From positions 6,332,090 through 6,396,089 of the forward strand of contig JAPTYO010000012.1 of NCBI GenBank assembly GCA_036873135.1: DNA of 64,000 nt. Direction: 5' to 3'. Shown piece by piece: positions 34,652-45,023 of the stretch. Position numbers and translations under genes: made by a program. Each line of letters starts with the position of its first letter. Positions within the stretch are counted from its first letter, which is position 1. Under the pieces are notes generated by a model. The model did no database searches and was not told the DNA's origin. It saw only the letters and a list, made by a program, of their open reading frames with translations. The stretch comes from Clarkia xantiana subsp. parviflora (taxonomy: Eukaryota > Streptophyta > Magnoliopsida > Myrtales > Onagraceae).

Positions 34652-35526
34652 TGTTAGGTTATGAGATCTAGGTCAACGGGTGGTCGGCTTTGATCTCGCT
34701 CCTTACTGGGGATGTGTGTGATCCGGTATTCCTGAGTTGCCCTGTCTTAGCCTATGTCCTTCCTTCCTTTGCTTCTTCTCTCCTTCTACCCTGCAGAAGG
34801 GGCAGTACCAGACACGGAGGGGGGGTGGTGCCTGGTGAACCCTCTCCGATGCCTAAGTCAGTATTCTTCTTAGAGAGATAAACTAGAGAGATGTCAAAGC
34901 AAAGTAATCCAAATTGCCCAGATGATCAAATGAGTTGTGAAGGTGGGGTATTTATAGGCAACGGTGTCATTAAGGTGGCTTAATGACATCGTTAACCTTT
35001 AAACACAATTAATTAACCTTTAAGCGCATAATTAAAACCTTAGGATACGGAGAAGGTAGGCGACGTGAACCGAGTGTGGGTGTCCGAAAGTGGCGCAGGG
35101 GCCCTTGGGGGGGGGGGGGGAGAAATCCGACCCCCAAGGGTAGGGGTTGGGTGAGGGCACCCAACCCCTCCTAGGGAGGATGGGGTTGGCCAACCCCATC
35201 CCTCCTAGGAGAGATCGGGTTGGCCGACCCGATCTCTCCTAGGAGAGATCGGGTTGGTCCACCCGATCTCCCCTAGGAGAGATCGGGTTGGCTGACCCGA
35301 TCTCTCCTAGGGGAGGTCGGGTGTGGCCACCCAACCTCACCTAGGTGAGTTTGCCTCGGCCGGACGAGCGCTCCGGCCTCGGCCGGACGAGCGCTCCGGC
35401 CTCGTCCGAGCCGTTGATGTGTTCGTGAAGTGTTCGGGTTGAAGTTTCGATTTACAATCGGTAATGGGACGATAAAAATACAACGGTTTGGAAGTCAACG
35501 GGTTCAAATTGGGCGTATATCCATCA
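34652..35526 (-). repeat. Element D 5' LTR (family 3, 875 bp)
   Basis: Same ends as 25120-25939. The G run is only 14 here (35107-35120) and two more palindromic units are present (35205-35310), plus a duplicated CTCCGGCCTCGGCCGGACGA segment (35370-35400). TATAAATA on the minus strand lies near 34950-34957; CCCTCTCCGATGCC at 34840-34853. Confidence 0.92.
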
Positions 35527-35531
35527 TATAC
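35527..35531. repeat. Right target-site duplication of D (TATAC)
   Basis: TATAC directly after the LTR; with 25115-25119 it brackets D. In element A the uninterrupted site reads GTTGTATACCATA (about 155-167). Confidence 0.85.
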
Positions 35532-36320
35532 CATAGATCCCTCCTTGCACACAATGCGTAGCTTGTATTGTTGAAGTAGATTTTTGTGCATAGGTTACTA
35601 CTTGGTGTAATTCCTGAGTAGTAATCGTAGTGTAGCATGTACCTACGAGTAGAGTTACTTTTGTCAGATGATCGCAATTTTTATAAGTTTGCAAAAGTAT
35701 GAAGTCATGAAATTTTCTTTTTAGTCATGCATATAATAAATGAAGTAAAGGAATTTGATACGAGGATTCCTTGTTTGTGTAGGAAACTTCCCTGAGGGCA
35801 GATACGATAGGTGTAGATTATGATAGGCGTGTATATATGCTAGGTAGGATTGCCGAGCACTTGTCAACTTGGTGCCCCCCAAGTTATTTGGCAGTTGTAT
35901 CGCTGTTTCCTGATTGTTTATATTGGTTCAACTTCTAATAGTGCATGATTTGTCCTTGTGTAACGTCCCCGCCTTGTTTATTATTGCAACATGATTTTTA
36001 GTCTTGCGCGTATAAAATGCTTGAGACTTTGTGTTGTTGACGCGAGGAATATGTGTGTAGTTGTTACTTGGCGTTATTCCAAGGTAATATGCGTCATAAT
36101 AATGTACCTACGAAAGTAGATTTATCCTTTATTAGATATTTAGAGTTCACATGACGGATTACAAGAAAGCGTCTAGTGATCACTTCTTTGAAAATTACTG
36201 AGGCTAATAAGCATGAGTTGTACTTAATCTTTAAAAGATTTAACATAGATATGCGAAAAGGAGATAAGGAAGATAAAGGGATTGGTGATGTGTTTGACGT
36301 CCCCATGGGTGATTTGTTGG
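35532..36320 (-). other. Element C: non-coding region between gag and the D insertion
   Basis: Very similar to element A 168-946 along its whole length, so both were derived from one gag-only ancestor. No gene recognised. Confidence 0.6.
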
Positions 36321-37795
36321 CTAGTTGATTCTGCCACGTGCCACATAGTTTCTCAATGCATCTAGCGTGTTGAGTTCTTCAATCTCCCCTTTTGGGGATG
36401 GACAAAAGTTGATGTCATGCCCCCGAGTTTTACTTTGCTTGTGTTTTTCTTCAACATCTTTGTCAAGGAAGGCAGTCGTTGACTCAAGTAGGCGATGAGG
36501 TTTACTTCCTGGGAGTTTGAGGTTTGCTTCTTCTACAGTCATACTCCAAAGATTGTACAACTTGTCCCAGTTGGTTTCGTAAGTGACGTTGTTTTTCTGG
36601 CGTTTGGCGATAGGTGGGTTATCATCTGCCTTTTCTTTTCCCTTGCTTTTTTCTGAAGACTTCGCACGAGGCTTCCTTTGATGCTTATTGCCATGGTCGA
36701 TATACTTCATCATTTTTCCTTCAAAGATCAAGTTGTTTATGTGAAATCTTAGTCCAACACAGCTTTCGGTTTCGTGGCCGTATGCTTCATGATTTTCACA
36801 CCATTTGCTTTCATCTTCTCCCAGTGGTCCCTTGTGGAATTTGGAGGGTTTTTTCCACAGCTTGGTTTCTTTTATTTCCTTTAGGATGACAGATAATGGT
36901 GTGTTCAAAGGAACACATTTGGCGAGATTGGATTCTTTGATCCTTTGGGCATTCGACTGGAATAGCCTCTTTTGTTGCGGTTGTCTATTTTTCCAGGAGA
37001 CGTGTATCTCCTTTTTAATTATTGCCTTCAAGGTTCTTGTTGTCAATCCCGTGATTGGGACGTCATCGTCACTAACAGGTTTTTCCCGTCCCTCCTTGTG
37101 ACAGATATCAGCATTGTCTTGGCTTGTCCCTGTGGAAGGACCTTCCTTGTGTATTTTGGATGACTCTGCTTGAGTCTTCTTTGGAGGGCTGTCGCCTTGA
37201 TCAATGAATTGCTTTAATTTGCCTTTGAGGATGAAACTGTTAATACGGTTACGTAGGCTGACGCAGCGGTCCGTTTCGTGGCCGAAGATCTCGTGGTTTT
37301 CACACCACTTGTCTTTGTCTTTCCCCAACATACTTTTTCCGAAATTGTTCAGCTTTTTCCACATGTTTGCATCTTTCATCTCTTTTAATATCACGTATAG
37401 CGGGGCATTCAAAGGAATGTAGTCAGCGATGTTTACTTCTTTTGGCTTCTCGAAACCTCCTTGAAAAGGTCGTTTTGACTGAGGCTGCCAATTTCTTCCT
37501 TGCTGACCGCTTGAGGGCGGTTTTACTTGATTCTGCTATGGGGGTTGTTTCCATGCCTCTTTTTGGTGTAGTGTGTCTTGATGACTTGTGACTCGAGACT
37601 TTGTCCCTATCGTCTCAACTTGTTCGTTGATTGGAGGCAAAGGAGGTAACGGGTTGACACCTTTGTACTGGAAGGCTCCTTGGTTGGATGGAGGTGGCTG
37701 AGCCGCATATCCTTGGTTCTTTAGAGACTCGCGGAATGCGAGTAACTCTTCTAACGCCGCCATCATTGCTGGAGTAATGGTGGGCATCGGGTTTG
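36321..37795 (-). pseudogene. gag: Element C gag-like gene, 5'-truncated and frame-shifted
   Basis: Main frame 37412-36321 (363 codons) carries two zinc-knuckle modules (CENHEIFGHETDRC and CENHEAYGHETESC), each preceded by a PLNxPLSVILKE lead. Upstream, 37795-37536 encodes the N-terminal part (MAALEELLAFRESL..., shared with A) in another frame, so a frameshift lies between 37536 and 37412. Like A, no capsid domain is seen. The gene is cut at 37795, where it joins an LTR of opposite orientation, so start codon, PBS and 5' LTR are missing. Confidence 0.75.
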
Positions 37796-38264
37796 AACCG
37801 TCATCAAACCGCTTTAAAACCGGGTCCGGTCCCAAGGAAGCCTATAAATAGGAGGCCTTGGCCACCCATTTTCACACATCCTCTCATTTGCCCAACTTTG
37901 GTATTTTGAGCTCTGACTTCTCTCTAGAAATATTTTCTCTCTCTAGAATTACCCTTTTAGCCCTATAGTGACTTAAGCTTCGGAGAGGGCTCCGCTAGCA
38001 CCATCCCCCCTCTCTGTGCTAGCACCGGTCCTTTGTGCAGGAATCGACGCCCAGACGTTCGGACTTGTGCACAGATCACCGCCTTCCGAGACTCAGATGT
38101 CCCCTTGAGATACAACCGCGCTTTGAGACACAGACCTTTCCGGGACTCAACCGAACACTCGTCAATGGCACAAACCTCTTTCAGACGAAGGGTTACAGCC
38201 CGAAAATCCGCTCATCCATACGAACAGACGCGTCCCCACGACCCAGTTCATCCAGGACGCAACA
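37796..38264 (+). repeat. Element F 3' LTR remnant (family 1), start deleted
   Basis: Plus-oriented LTR from GAACCGTCATCAAACC to GGACGCAACA, with TATAAATA at about 37846-37853 and CGGAGAGGG at 37981. About the first 350 bases are missing relative to C. Orientation and position fit the 3' end of F. The sequence after 38264 (TACCTGATAC) is AT-rich chromosome. Confidence 0.75.
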
Positions 38265-38985
38265 TACCTGATACTTGATAGAATCAATATTAGGTTGTTA
38301 ATTGTTAATTATATATATGATTAAAAAAATAAAAAAAACCCGTCTCTTATTTTTATCAATAAGACAACACAATCAAAGCAGAGAATCATAAAAAAAAAAT
38401 ATATGAAATAATAATATTGAATGAAATATCATTTTTTTCCACTAATGAAACATCATTGTAAAGCAAAAAAATGAAATTGTCTTCCTCATTTATTACTACG
38501 ATAAAGCAATTAAATTATCCACATTGTCGGCTAATTTTTTTTAATCATATGGTGGATAATTAAAACAACCTAATATTAATTCTATCGTGTACATATTATT
38601 CATCCCATAGAGTTGTATGTAATATAATAAAATATTAAACTCCATATAAGATTAAAAAAAATTATAATAAAAAATCTTGATACGTTGGAATACTATATTG
38701 GAATACAACATCTGTGATACGTTGAAGGATACAGTTTAAAAATAAATAATAAAAAAAAGGTGCTTCTGATTTGTAACTAATAACTATTACCTTTTAATGC
38801 AACCATTTGAGAATGGTATATTTGTAATTCACATTTGCGTTTCATAGAAATGGGAATAAAAATATTAGTTTTTGGAAATTAGAGAAAAGTTGTTTCCTTA
38901 ATATTACAAATTAAAAAAAAAAAAGGAGGATAGTTTTTAACGTTTTTTGTTTTCATTTGCATGAATAGGCGTGTCGCTTCATCTT
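38265..38985. other. AT-rich chromosomal sequence upstream of MADS copy 1
   Basis: No gene. From about 38330 it aligns with 59695-60340, upstream of MADS copy 3, showing a shared duplication. A-runs and ATATAT tracts are frequent. Confidence 0.55.
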
Positions 38986-38993
38986 GTATAAAT
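38986..38993 (+). promoter_or_regulatory. TATA box of MADS copy 1
   Basis: TATAAATA about 85 bases before the ATG at 39074; the same GTATAAATAGAT string stands before copy 3 (60341-60352). Confidence 0.55.
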
Positions 38994-39073
38994 AGATTGC
39001 ACGGAGAGACCAATAATGCTAGTGTTCCTTCAATCCACTAATAATTACTCACTATTTCTAATAAGTTTGGTTG

Positions 39074-39486
39074 ATGGAGGCAACAACTGCATCACGAGGT
39101 AGGGGTGATGATGATGACCAAACAAACGCAACAAATGCAAAAATCGCTAGAAAGCCTCATAACAACCCCACTCCTCGAAAATCCAAACAATTACGGGGCT
39201 GCCAAAGGATAAGATAGAAAGGACCATGAATGAAAAGGCACGTCTCAACACGTTCTCCAAGAGAATATATGATATCTTTGAAAATGTCAACGATATTTTA
39301 ACATTGATCGGTGTTCATCTCGGTCTTGTCGGGATTATTTCAACGGAGCGGGTATTCTCGTTTCCCCACACTAGTATTGAAAATATCATAAGTCGCTTCC
39401 TCTCTCATTTTCATCTGATACATTTTCAGTCTCATTCCATCTTGAAAGCAAAATCTCAAGAAATCATAACATTTGCAGTATTTTAG
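39074..39486 (+). pseudogene. MADS copy 1: type I (AGL62-like) MADS-box pseudogene
   Basis: ATG at 39074 gives MEATTASRGRG ..., then a tag at the start of the MADS box because one A is missing in the run after GGATA (about 39209). Restoring the frame by eye leads into the MADS core: MNEKARLNTFSKR, GVHLGLVGII, ERVFSFPHTSIENIISRFL. This is the DNA-binding and dimerisation part of type I (M-alpha) MADS proteins, which act in female gametophyte and endosperm. The frame ends at 39484, soon after the MADS box, with no C-terminal part. The same one-base loss occurs in copy 3. Confidence 0.7.
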
Positions 39487-40299
39487 AGAAATGTAGTGTT
39501 GGAGACCACCGTTTAACAATTGACTATAAGGGTAGTTTCATCATAAAAAAAAAATTGTATAAAATAATTATCACATGTATAACATTCGACAAGTTAACGT
39601 AAGGTTTTAACGGATCATGGACGAAGCATGTGTTTTGCATTTTTCGCCAAATATCAATATGTGTTTTGCACATGTGTATGCATTTTGTAATATGGGTCAA
39701 ATGTAGGTATGCAAATTAATTATTCTACCAATTTTCCAAATAACAATGCATGTCTTTTAAATGATTTTTCTTTCTTTTTACAAAGTTTCGCTCAAAGTTG
39801 AATGCACAATTAGATTAATAAAAATTATATACATATATATAATCATAAATTTTATCATATGAGCTAATTTCGAACTTATTATTCTTTTATAATGGGTCAA
39901 ATGTGGGTATGCAAATTGATTATTCCCCTAATTTTTAGTTAATAATGCATTTCTTGTAAATGATTTCACGTTCTTTTAACAAGGTTTCGCTCAAATGGTA
40001 AATTTGCAATTAGAATAATAAACATTATAAAGAAAAATAAAACTCATGAGTATTATAAATGTGGACTATAAACTTATTACTCATTTAGCGTAGTTCACAA
40101 CTTTTTTTTATTTTCAACACATCACTCAACTATATGAGTCTTTAGCGTTGGATACTCGAACAGCAAACGACACACCGAAACCATAAAAACAACCAACTCT
40201 TATTCAAGTTTTTATAAAATGAGAATAAAAAAAATGTACTAGATATAACAAAATACCCATGCATAAAAATTACAAAAGTTTGTGTGACGCACGACATGA
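39487..40299. other. AT-rich spacer between MADS copies 1 and 2
   Basis: Aligns with 60790-61400 and with 62196-62993 (AGTGTTGGAGACCACCGTTT at 39496 and 62198). It contains an internal repeat: AATGGGTCAAATGTGGGTATGC-like phrases at about 39695 and 39890. No gene. Confidence 0.55.
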
Positions 40300-41548
40300 C
40301 TAGAAATCCCCTGCATGTGGCCCTTCATCATTATTGAAATAACGTGCGGCTAGGTCTTCCGTGTCTTCTTCATTAAAGTGCATTCCTCCATGAATAGCAG
40401 GAGACCCATGAACATCATTGTTACCCGTCATTCCCTGCATTTGCGACATCAACAGAGGTGGATTATATTCGGAATGATTTCTTCTCCCCCGTCTCGAGGA
40501 ACATCATCACTAATATTATCATTCATGAATCGTTGCATTGACGTCAGAGGTGGGTAAGACGGTCCAGCTTCATATCCTTGCATTGACGGTGGAGGTGGGT
40601 AAGTCGAACCAGCTCCATATCCTTGTATTGCCACTGGAGGTGGGTGAGACAAACTAGATTCATATCCTTGCATTAGTTGTGATGGTGGGTAAGACGGGTT
40701 TGCTTCATCGGCACACGGCGGTGACGTTATAGTATTCTGAAGCTCACGCATTAGACGACTCTCACCAATTCTGACAATGAATTTCTGAATTTCTTTAGCT
40801 AGATGATTAATGTTTTCATCGGTAAGATTTTCGTTCGACAGCAACTCCCACCAATCACCAATATTATATTTGGCAGAACCATCAGAATTCTCAAAAGGGC
40901 GGCTAATCACCAATCTGTGCTTCCAATTTAAGGAGTTCACTCGTCTTTTTCGGTGAGCCTCCATAATTGTCTCAACCACATCCATTTTACATGGCCCTCC
41001 TCCCTGCCGCACCATCATCTGTTAAGGTTAAGAACCAAGCCAATAATTTATTCCAATGAGGTAGAAATTAAGGTTTATGCAAATAATTAAACAAACAAAA
41101 AATTAAAGGGTAGATGAGAGAATTTAAAGGGTTAAATTGGCAATTATTACATATTTTAGGTCTAAATTTACGTGACATCAAAAGTTGACATCTTTTACTA
41201 CCTCCATGCCTTGTTGCGGCAGCGATTGCACTGGCTGCTGTTCAGACATCAGTTGTTGTTGTATCTTTTGTTGCTCTAATTGGGCATAATGTTGAGTGAG
41301 AAATCGGTTACTTATATCCTCAATAAAAGGCTCGGAATAAGAGAATGCTCGCTCTGCCGGAGTGATCATGGCAAGACCGAGATGAACACCGGTCAATGTT
41401 ACAATATCATTAACATTCTTATAGATGCCAGACCTTCTCTTGGAGGAGTGGGGTTGTAATGGGACTTCTCAGGTGTTTTTCCTTTGTTATGCTTGTTTGG
41501 ATCATTTTCACCGCCCCTATTGCCTTGTGACGCAGTTGCTGCATCCAT
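40300..41548 (-). pseudogene. MADS copy 2: type I (AGL62-like) MADS-box pseudogene, two exons
   Basis: Exon 1 41548-41202 (ATG...GAG), intron 41201-41019 (GTAGTAAAAG ... TTAACAG), exon 2 41018-40300. Exon 1 keeps the N-terminus (MDAATASQGN) and the second half of the MADS box (GVHLGLAMITPAERAFSYSE), but the basic first half is deleted between ACTCCT and CCAAGAGAA, shifting frame. Exon 2 keeps the WW motif (GDWWELLSNENL) and a Pro/Tyr/Gly-rich repeat (MQGYE..SYPPP), but lacks 19 codons present in copy 5. A one-base loss near 40470 makes it stop at 40449. Type I MADS proteins are nuclear transcription factors; this copy cannot bind DNA normally. Confidence 0.75.
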
Positions 41549-41644
41549 CAATTAAATTATTAGAGCGGTAAATATTTATTGGTAGATTGATGGAATATGA
41601 TTGTTCCTTTTTTTATTGTATGATTGATATCTTTGTGTTATCTA

Positions 41645-41652
41645 TTTATAAA
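41645..41652 (-). promoter_or_regulatory. TATA box of MADS copy 2
   Basis: Minus strand TATAAATA about 100 bases before the ATG at 41548, in CTTTTATAAATAGATAAC; copy 4 has a decayed TTTAAATAGATAAC at the same place (62100-62115). Confidence 0.5.
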
Positions 41653-41724
41653 AGATGAAGAGATACATATTTCATATAAAATGGACACAACCATTCACTT
41701 TAAAATTCCCCGCCATATATTTAA

Positions 41725-42245
41725 GGGTTAATAGGTCTTTTGATCCATGATGTTTGACAACTTTTGGGTTTTGGTCAATGATGTTTTTTTTAACCTAATT
41801 TTGGTACCATATGTTTGCATATTTTTTCTAGTTTTGCTCTAACCGTTACCTTCCGTCCATTTTTTGACATGTTCAAGTCACGTGATCCACTCTAAACTTT
41901 AAATTTAGTCCCTCTAATACTTTCTTAACCTTTTTTTTCAATTTAGTCCCGAAGTTTTAAAATTGACCTCAGTTGGACAATAGGTCCAATTGAATTTTTG
42001 AAACTTCGGGACTAAATTGAACAAAAAAAAGGTTAGGAAAGTATTAGAGGGACTAAATTGAACAAAATTGAAAGTTTAGGGTGGATCACGTGACTTGTAC
42101 ATGTCAAAAAATGGACGGAATGTAACGGCCGAACCAAAACTAGAAAAAATCTGCAAACATATGGGTACCAAAACTAGGAAAAAAAACATCATTGACCAAA
42201 ACCCAAAAATGGTCAAACTTCATGGACCAAAAGACCTTTTAACCC
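41725..42245. mobile_element. 521-bp foldback MITE, Mutator-like (9-bp target duplication)
   Basis: The two halves are inverted repeats over nearly the whole length (GGGTTAATAGGTCTTTTG ... CAAAAGACCTTTTAACCC; GTCCCTCTAATACTTTC pairs with GAAAGTATTAGAGGGAC). TATATTTAA stands on both sides (41716-41724 and 42246-42254). Related unoccupied sites CCGCCATATTTTTAAAAATC occur at about 42371 and 62174. It encodes nothing; a Mutator-type transposase would be needed in trans. Confidence 0.82.
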
Positions 42246-43780
42246 TATATTTAAAAATCTATATCTATAATATTAAGGAAAGCATATGGCCAAAAAAAAA
42301 GAAAAGGAAACCACTTAGGTACATATTTTCATATAAAATGGACACGACCATTCACTTTAAAATTCTCCGCCATATTTTTAAAAATCTATATCTATAATAT
42401 TAAGGAAATCATATGGCCAAAAAAAAAAAAAAACCACTTACTGTAACTGCCAAAAGTCATCATTCTCATTTTAAAAATAAAAATTTGAGTTGAACATATA
42501 AACATTTCAAAATGCTGGGTAACATGGTTGTTTGTGAGTATAGCTATGTTTCATCTATCAACATTACCCCTAATGTTGTATTGAAATATATATAGATGCC
42601 AAGTTTTTATCTGGCTAGATTTTTGAATTTGCACATTATTTTTTCATTTTATTATATAACCTAGGAGCAAGAATCTGTTCCTAATAGAATCAGTATTTGG
42701 TCATTATTCATTGCCCACCTAGGATTTTATATTTTAAAAAAATCATTCAAAAATAATAATCATTTGAGTTTTTAGCTGAGGTAATAATGAGGAATATATT
42801 TTTAAAATTCATTGCTTCTCTTGTTGTTTTTTTTATCTCCGTCGTTCATTCATTTTTTGTTCATTCATTTTTTTATGACGCTTTGGTTGTGTTGTCTCTG
42901 TTGGTTGAATAAAAAGCAAATTAATATAATTGTATCCCTTAATATTTTTGTGATACACACTTTTGACCACAAAAAATGAAACTATTCTAGATTTGATTAT
43001 TTAAAATATTATACTTTGCCCATTGGAGTTTTTGATTTAGTTCAAATTTTGCCTCTAAACTGTTCTAAACCTTAATCAATTGTAGATGCCCCGGACATGG
43101 CATCGAATTACAACCAAACATGGAAGACCCAATTTGATGACCGGTCGTCATGATTGTCGTTGTCTATATTACACAATCGGTAAATGATTTTCGAATTCAC
43201 TTGGGGTGTTTGGATGAATGTAATATGAGATTACTTAAAATGTAATATCACAAAGTAATATGAGTTAAGTAATGTAATGGTAGATTGTAGTGTTTAGTTG
43301 TGTTGTAATATGGAGTGTAATGTTAGATTATAGTGTTTGGTATGCTTCATAATATGATTTCATTATTATTATATTAATATATATGAAAGTATACTATATC
43401 TTAATATGATAAGATGTAAACGAATATTTTTTTAAAACACCTAAATTACTTTCTAATCTTTATAAACTATTCCAAAATCATAAAAATCAAATCATAAAAT
43501 ATTATGAAAAATCACATAGCTATTAAATTATATTAATTGAACCATTTTGTACAATTTTACAAGAAACTTTTTATTAAAAAAATGTTACGAAAAATACTTT
43601 ATTCATTTTTTATTATAATAATCAATCGTGAAGTAAATAAAATAAAATAATAATAATAATAACAGAATAAACTATAAATACCATACAAAGTTCTTTAACT
43701 ATTTAATAAATTATAATAAAATAACAAACATTTTGTAATATTGCAGTTAATCCTTGCAATACATTTCCCTGACATATTTG
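42246..43780. other. AT-rich chromosomal sequence, with a ~120-bp direct repeat
   Basis: CATATAAAATGGACACGACC to CATATGGCC at about 42332-42418 repeats the MITE flanks (41672-41724 plus 42255-42297). The rest is AT-rich without a gene. The piece near 43200-43360 (GGGGTGTTTGGATGAATG and several TGTAATAT phrases) looks like a MITE end, but no partner end was found. Confidence 0.45.
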
Positions 43781-43785
43781 ACCAC
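43781..43785. repeat. Left target-site duplication of G (ACCAC)
   Basis: ACCAC directly before TGTTGGATCAC; identical to 59652-59656. Confidence 0.75.
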
Positions 43786-44488
43786 TGTTGGATCACGGTT
43801 GGAACTCCGGCACGGTCTTGACGGCGATCCGAACTCCTTCGCTCCACGTAATCCTGCAAGAGGGGATAGACCGGGCGGTGACCCTGAATCCCTCTCCGAT
43901 GCTTAAATGAGTATCTCAATAATCTCAATAAAACTGGCAAGCAAGAGTCTCAATGTGTAAAAATGTATCTGATCTGGGGTAACTTCCTCCTTTATATAGG
44001 AGAAGAGCTACCTCAGTTACCTGGTGAACCGCTGGGGCAGTTAGCCCACGATCTCGTTTATCTCGGCCAGGCTCCGCGTATCTTGGCCGCGATCCCGCCT
44101 ATCTCGGCCATGATCTCGCTTATCTCGGCCACGCTCCGCGTATCTCGGCCTCAACCTCTGATAGCAAGTCCCGACCAATATCGGGGACTCCAAAGTTATC
44201 TCATTGTGTCACCGCTCGAGGCCCCTCGTCATCGTGACAGGGCCAACATTCTCAGGGATTCATCATCGGGGCCTACTTAAAGGCATCTCATCGGGGCCTA
44301 CTTAAAGGCATCTCATCGGGAGCGTCCAGCTCGCATATCGAGGCCGACCTTGTCGGGACCTTTCACCATCGGGACTCCTTTTGTCGGGAGCCTTCGCATT
44401 GGTCTTCTTGACCTCTTTTAGGGCCCAGTGGGCCAATTCACCGTTTACTCGTCGTTAAAGGGCTTCACGGCTACAGCGGAACTCATCA
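43786..44488 (-). repeat. Element G left LTR (family 2, 703 bp, inverted)
   Basis: On the minus strand from TGATGAGTTCC to GATCCAACA. It contains a local duplication of CATCTCATCGGGGCCTAC (44283-44310), TATATAAAG near 43990-43998 (minus), the U3 short repeats (44060-44150) and the CTCTCCGATGC motif (43890-43903). The PPT lies at 44489-44503 on the minus strand. Confidence 0.88.
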
Positions 44489-44871
44489 TTTGCCCCCAAG
44501 ACATGAGGGACTTACAGTTCGTCGTGTCTTTCAACTCCCGACCTCCCGATATCGATATCAGAGGCTTTTCTCTTGACAAAATTTCTCGACACGGATCTTC
44601 TCGTCCACGATTCCTCGATACCTCGAGGATAGTCACAAAATCCGAGAAGACTCCTCGGTTACTCAGCCATAAAATGCAGCAGGTGACGAAGTGACGTCTT
44701 TGGCACCCGTGCTTGATTTTTCGCGCATGCTTTTTCTGAAAAAGTGCTTTTCAGGCCGTTTCATCATTACGCCCCTTTCCATTCTGTTCGTTTCATCTCA
44801 ACGGCTCAGATTAAAACGTTTCAACTTCGACGACCCAGATTAGAACGTCCTTTCACTTGTCCATTCTTCTA

Positions 44872-44887
44872 TAAAACCCTAACCCTG
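44872..44887 (+). promoter_or_regulatory. TATA box fused to telo-box before the left antisense gene of G
   Basis: CTATAAAACCCTAACCCTGG, about 150 bases before the ATG at 45024. TGACGTC (44692) stands further upstream. Confidence 0.55.
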
Positions 44888-45023
44888 GGCACTGTTTCTC
44901 TTTTACCGTTTCTGCAATTTCAAAAGCTCTGCGATTTCAAAAGCTCAGGTTCTTCTTCGGCTTTCCATTCTCCGATCAACTTTCCGGCAATCATCAAGAC
45001 CATCCTTCCCACTTCGAATCATC

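Larger units (their letters stand above)
25120..35526 (-). mobile_element. Element D: complete 10.4-kb non-autonomous Tat-type element, inserted in C
   Basis: Both LTRs, TATAC duplications, PBS and PPT are present. Reading on the minus strand: 5' LTR, PBS, one intact 1082-codon Gag-protease-Gag' frame, a tandem array, an antisense gene, PPT and 3' LTR. RT, RNase H and integrase are absent, and there is no gap or decay where they should be. The LTRs look nearly identical apart from repeat-length changes, so this is the youngest insertion here. Movement would need enzymes in trans. Confidence 0.92.

Noticed and set aside
33935..34657. Plus-strand open frames opposite the N-terminus of D Gag
   Set aside because: Shadows of the Pro/Gln-rich coding sequence; frames overlap one another and lack any family resemblance.
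37796..38264. Independent solo LTR
   Set aside because: It lacks its first ~350 bases and is joined directly to C gag; better explained as the truncated 3' LTR of F.
43200..43370. hAT-like MITE starting GGGGTGTTTGGATG
   Set aside because: The opposite terminal repeat and a target duplication could not be found.
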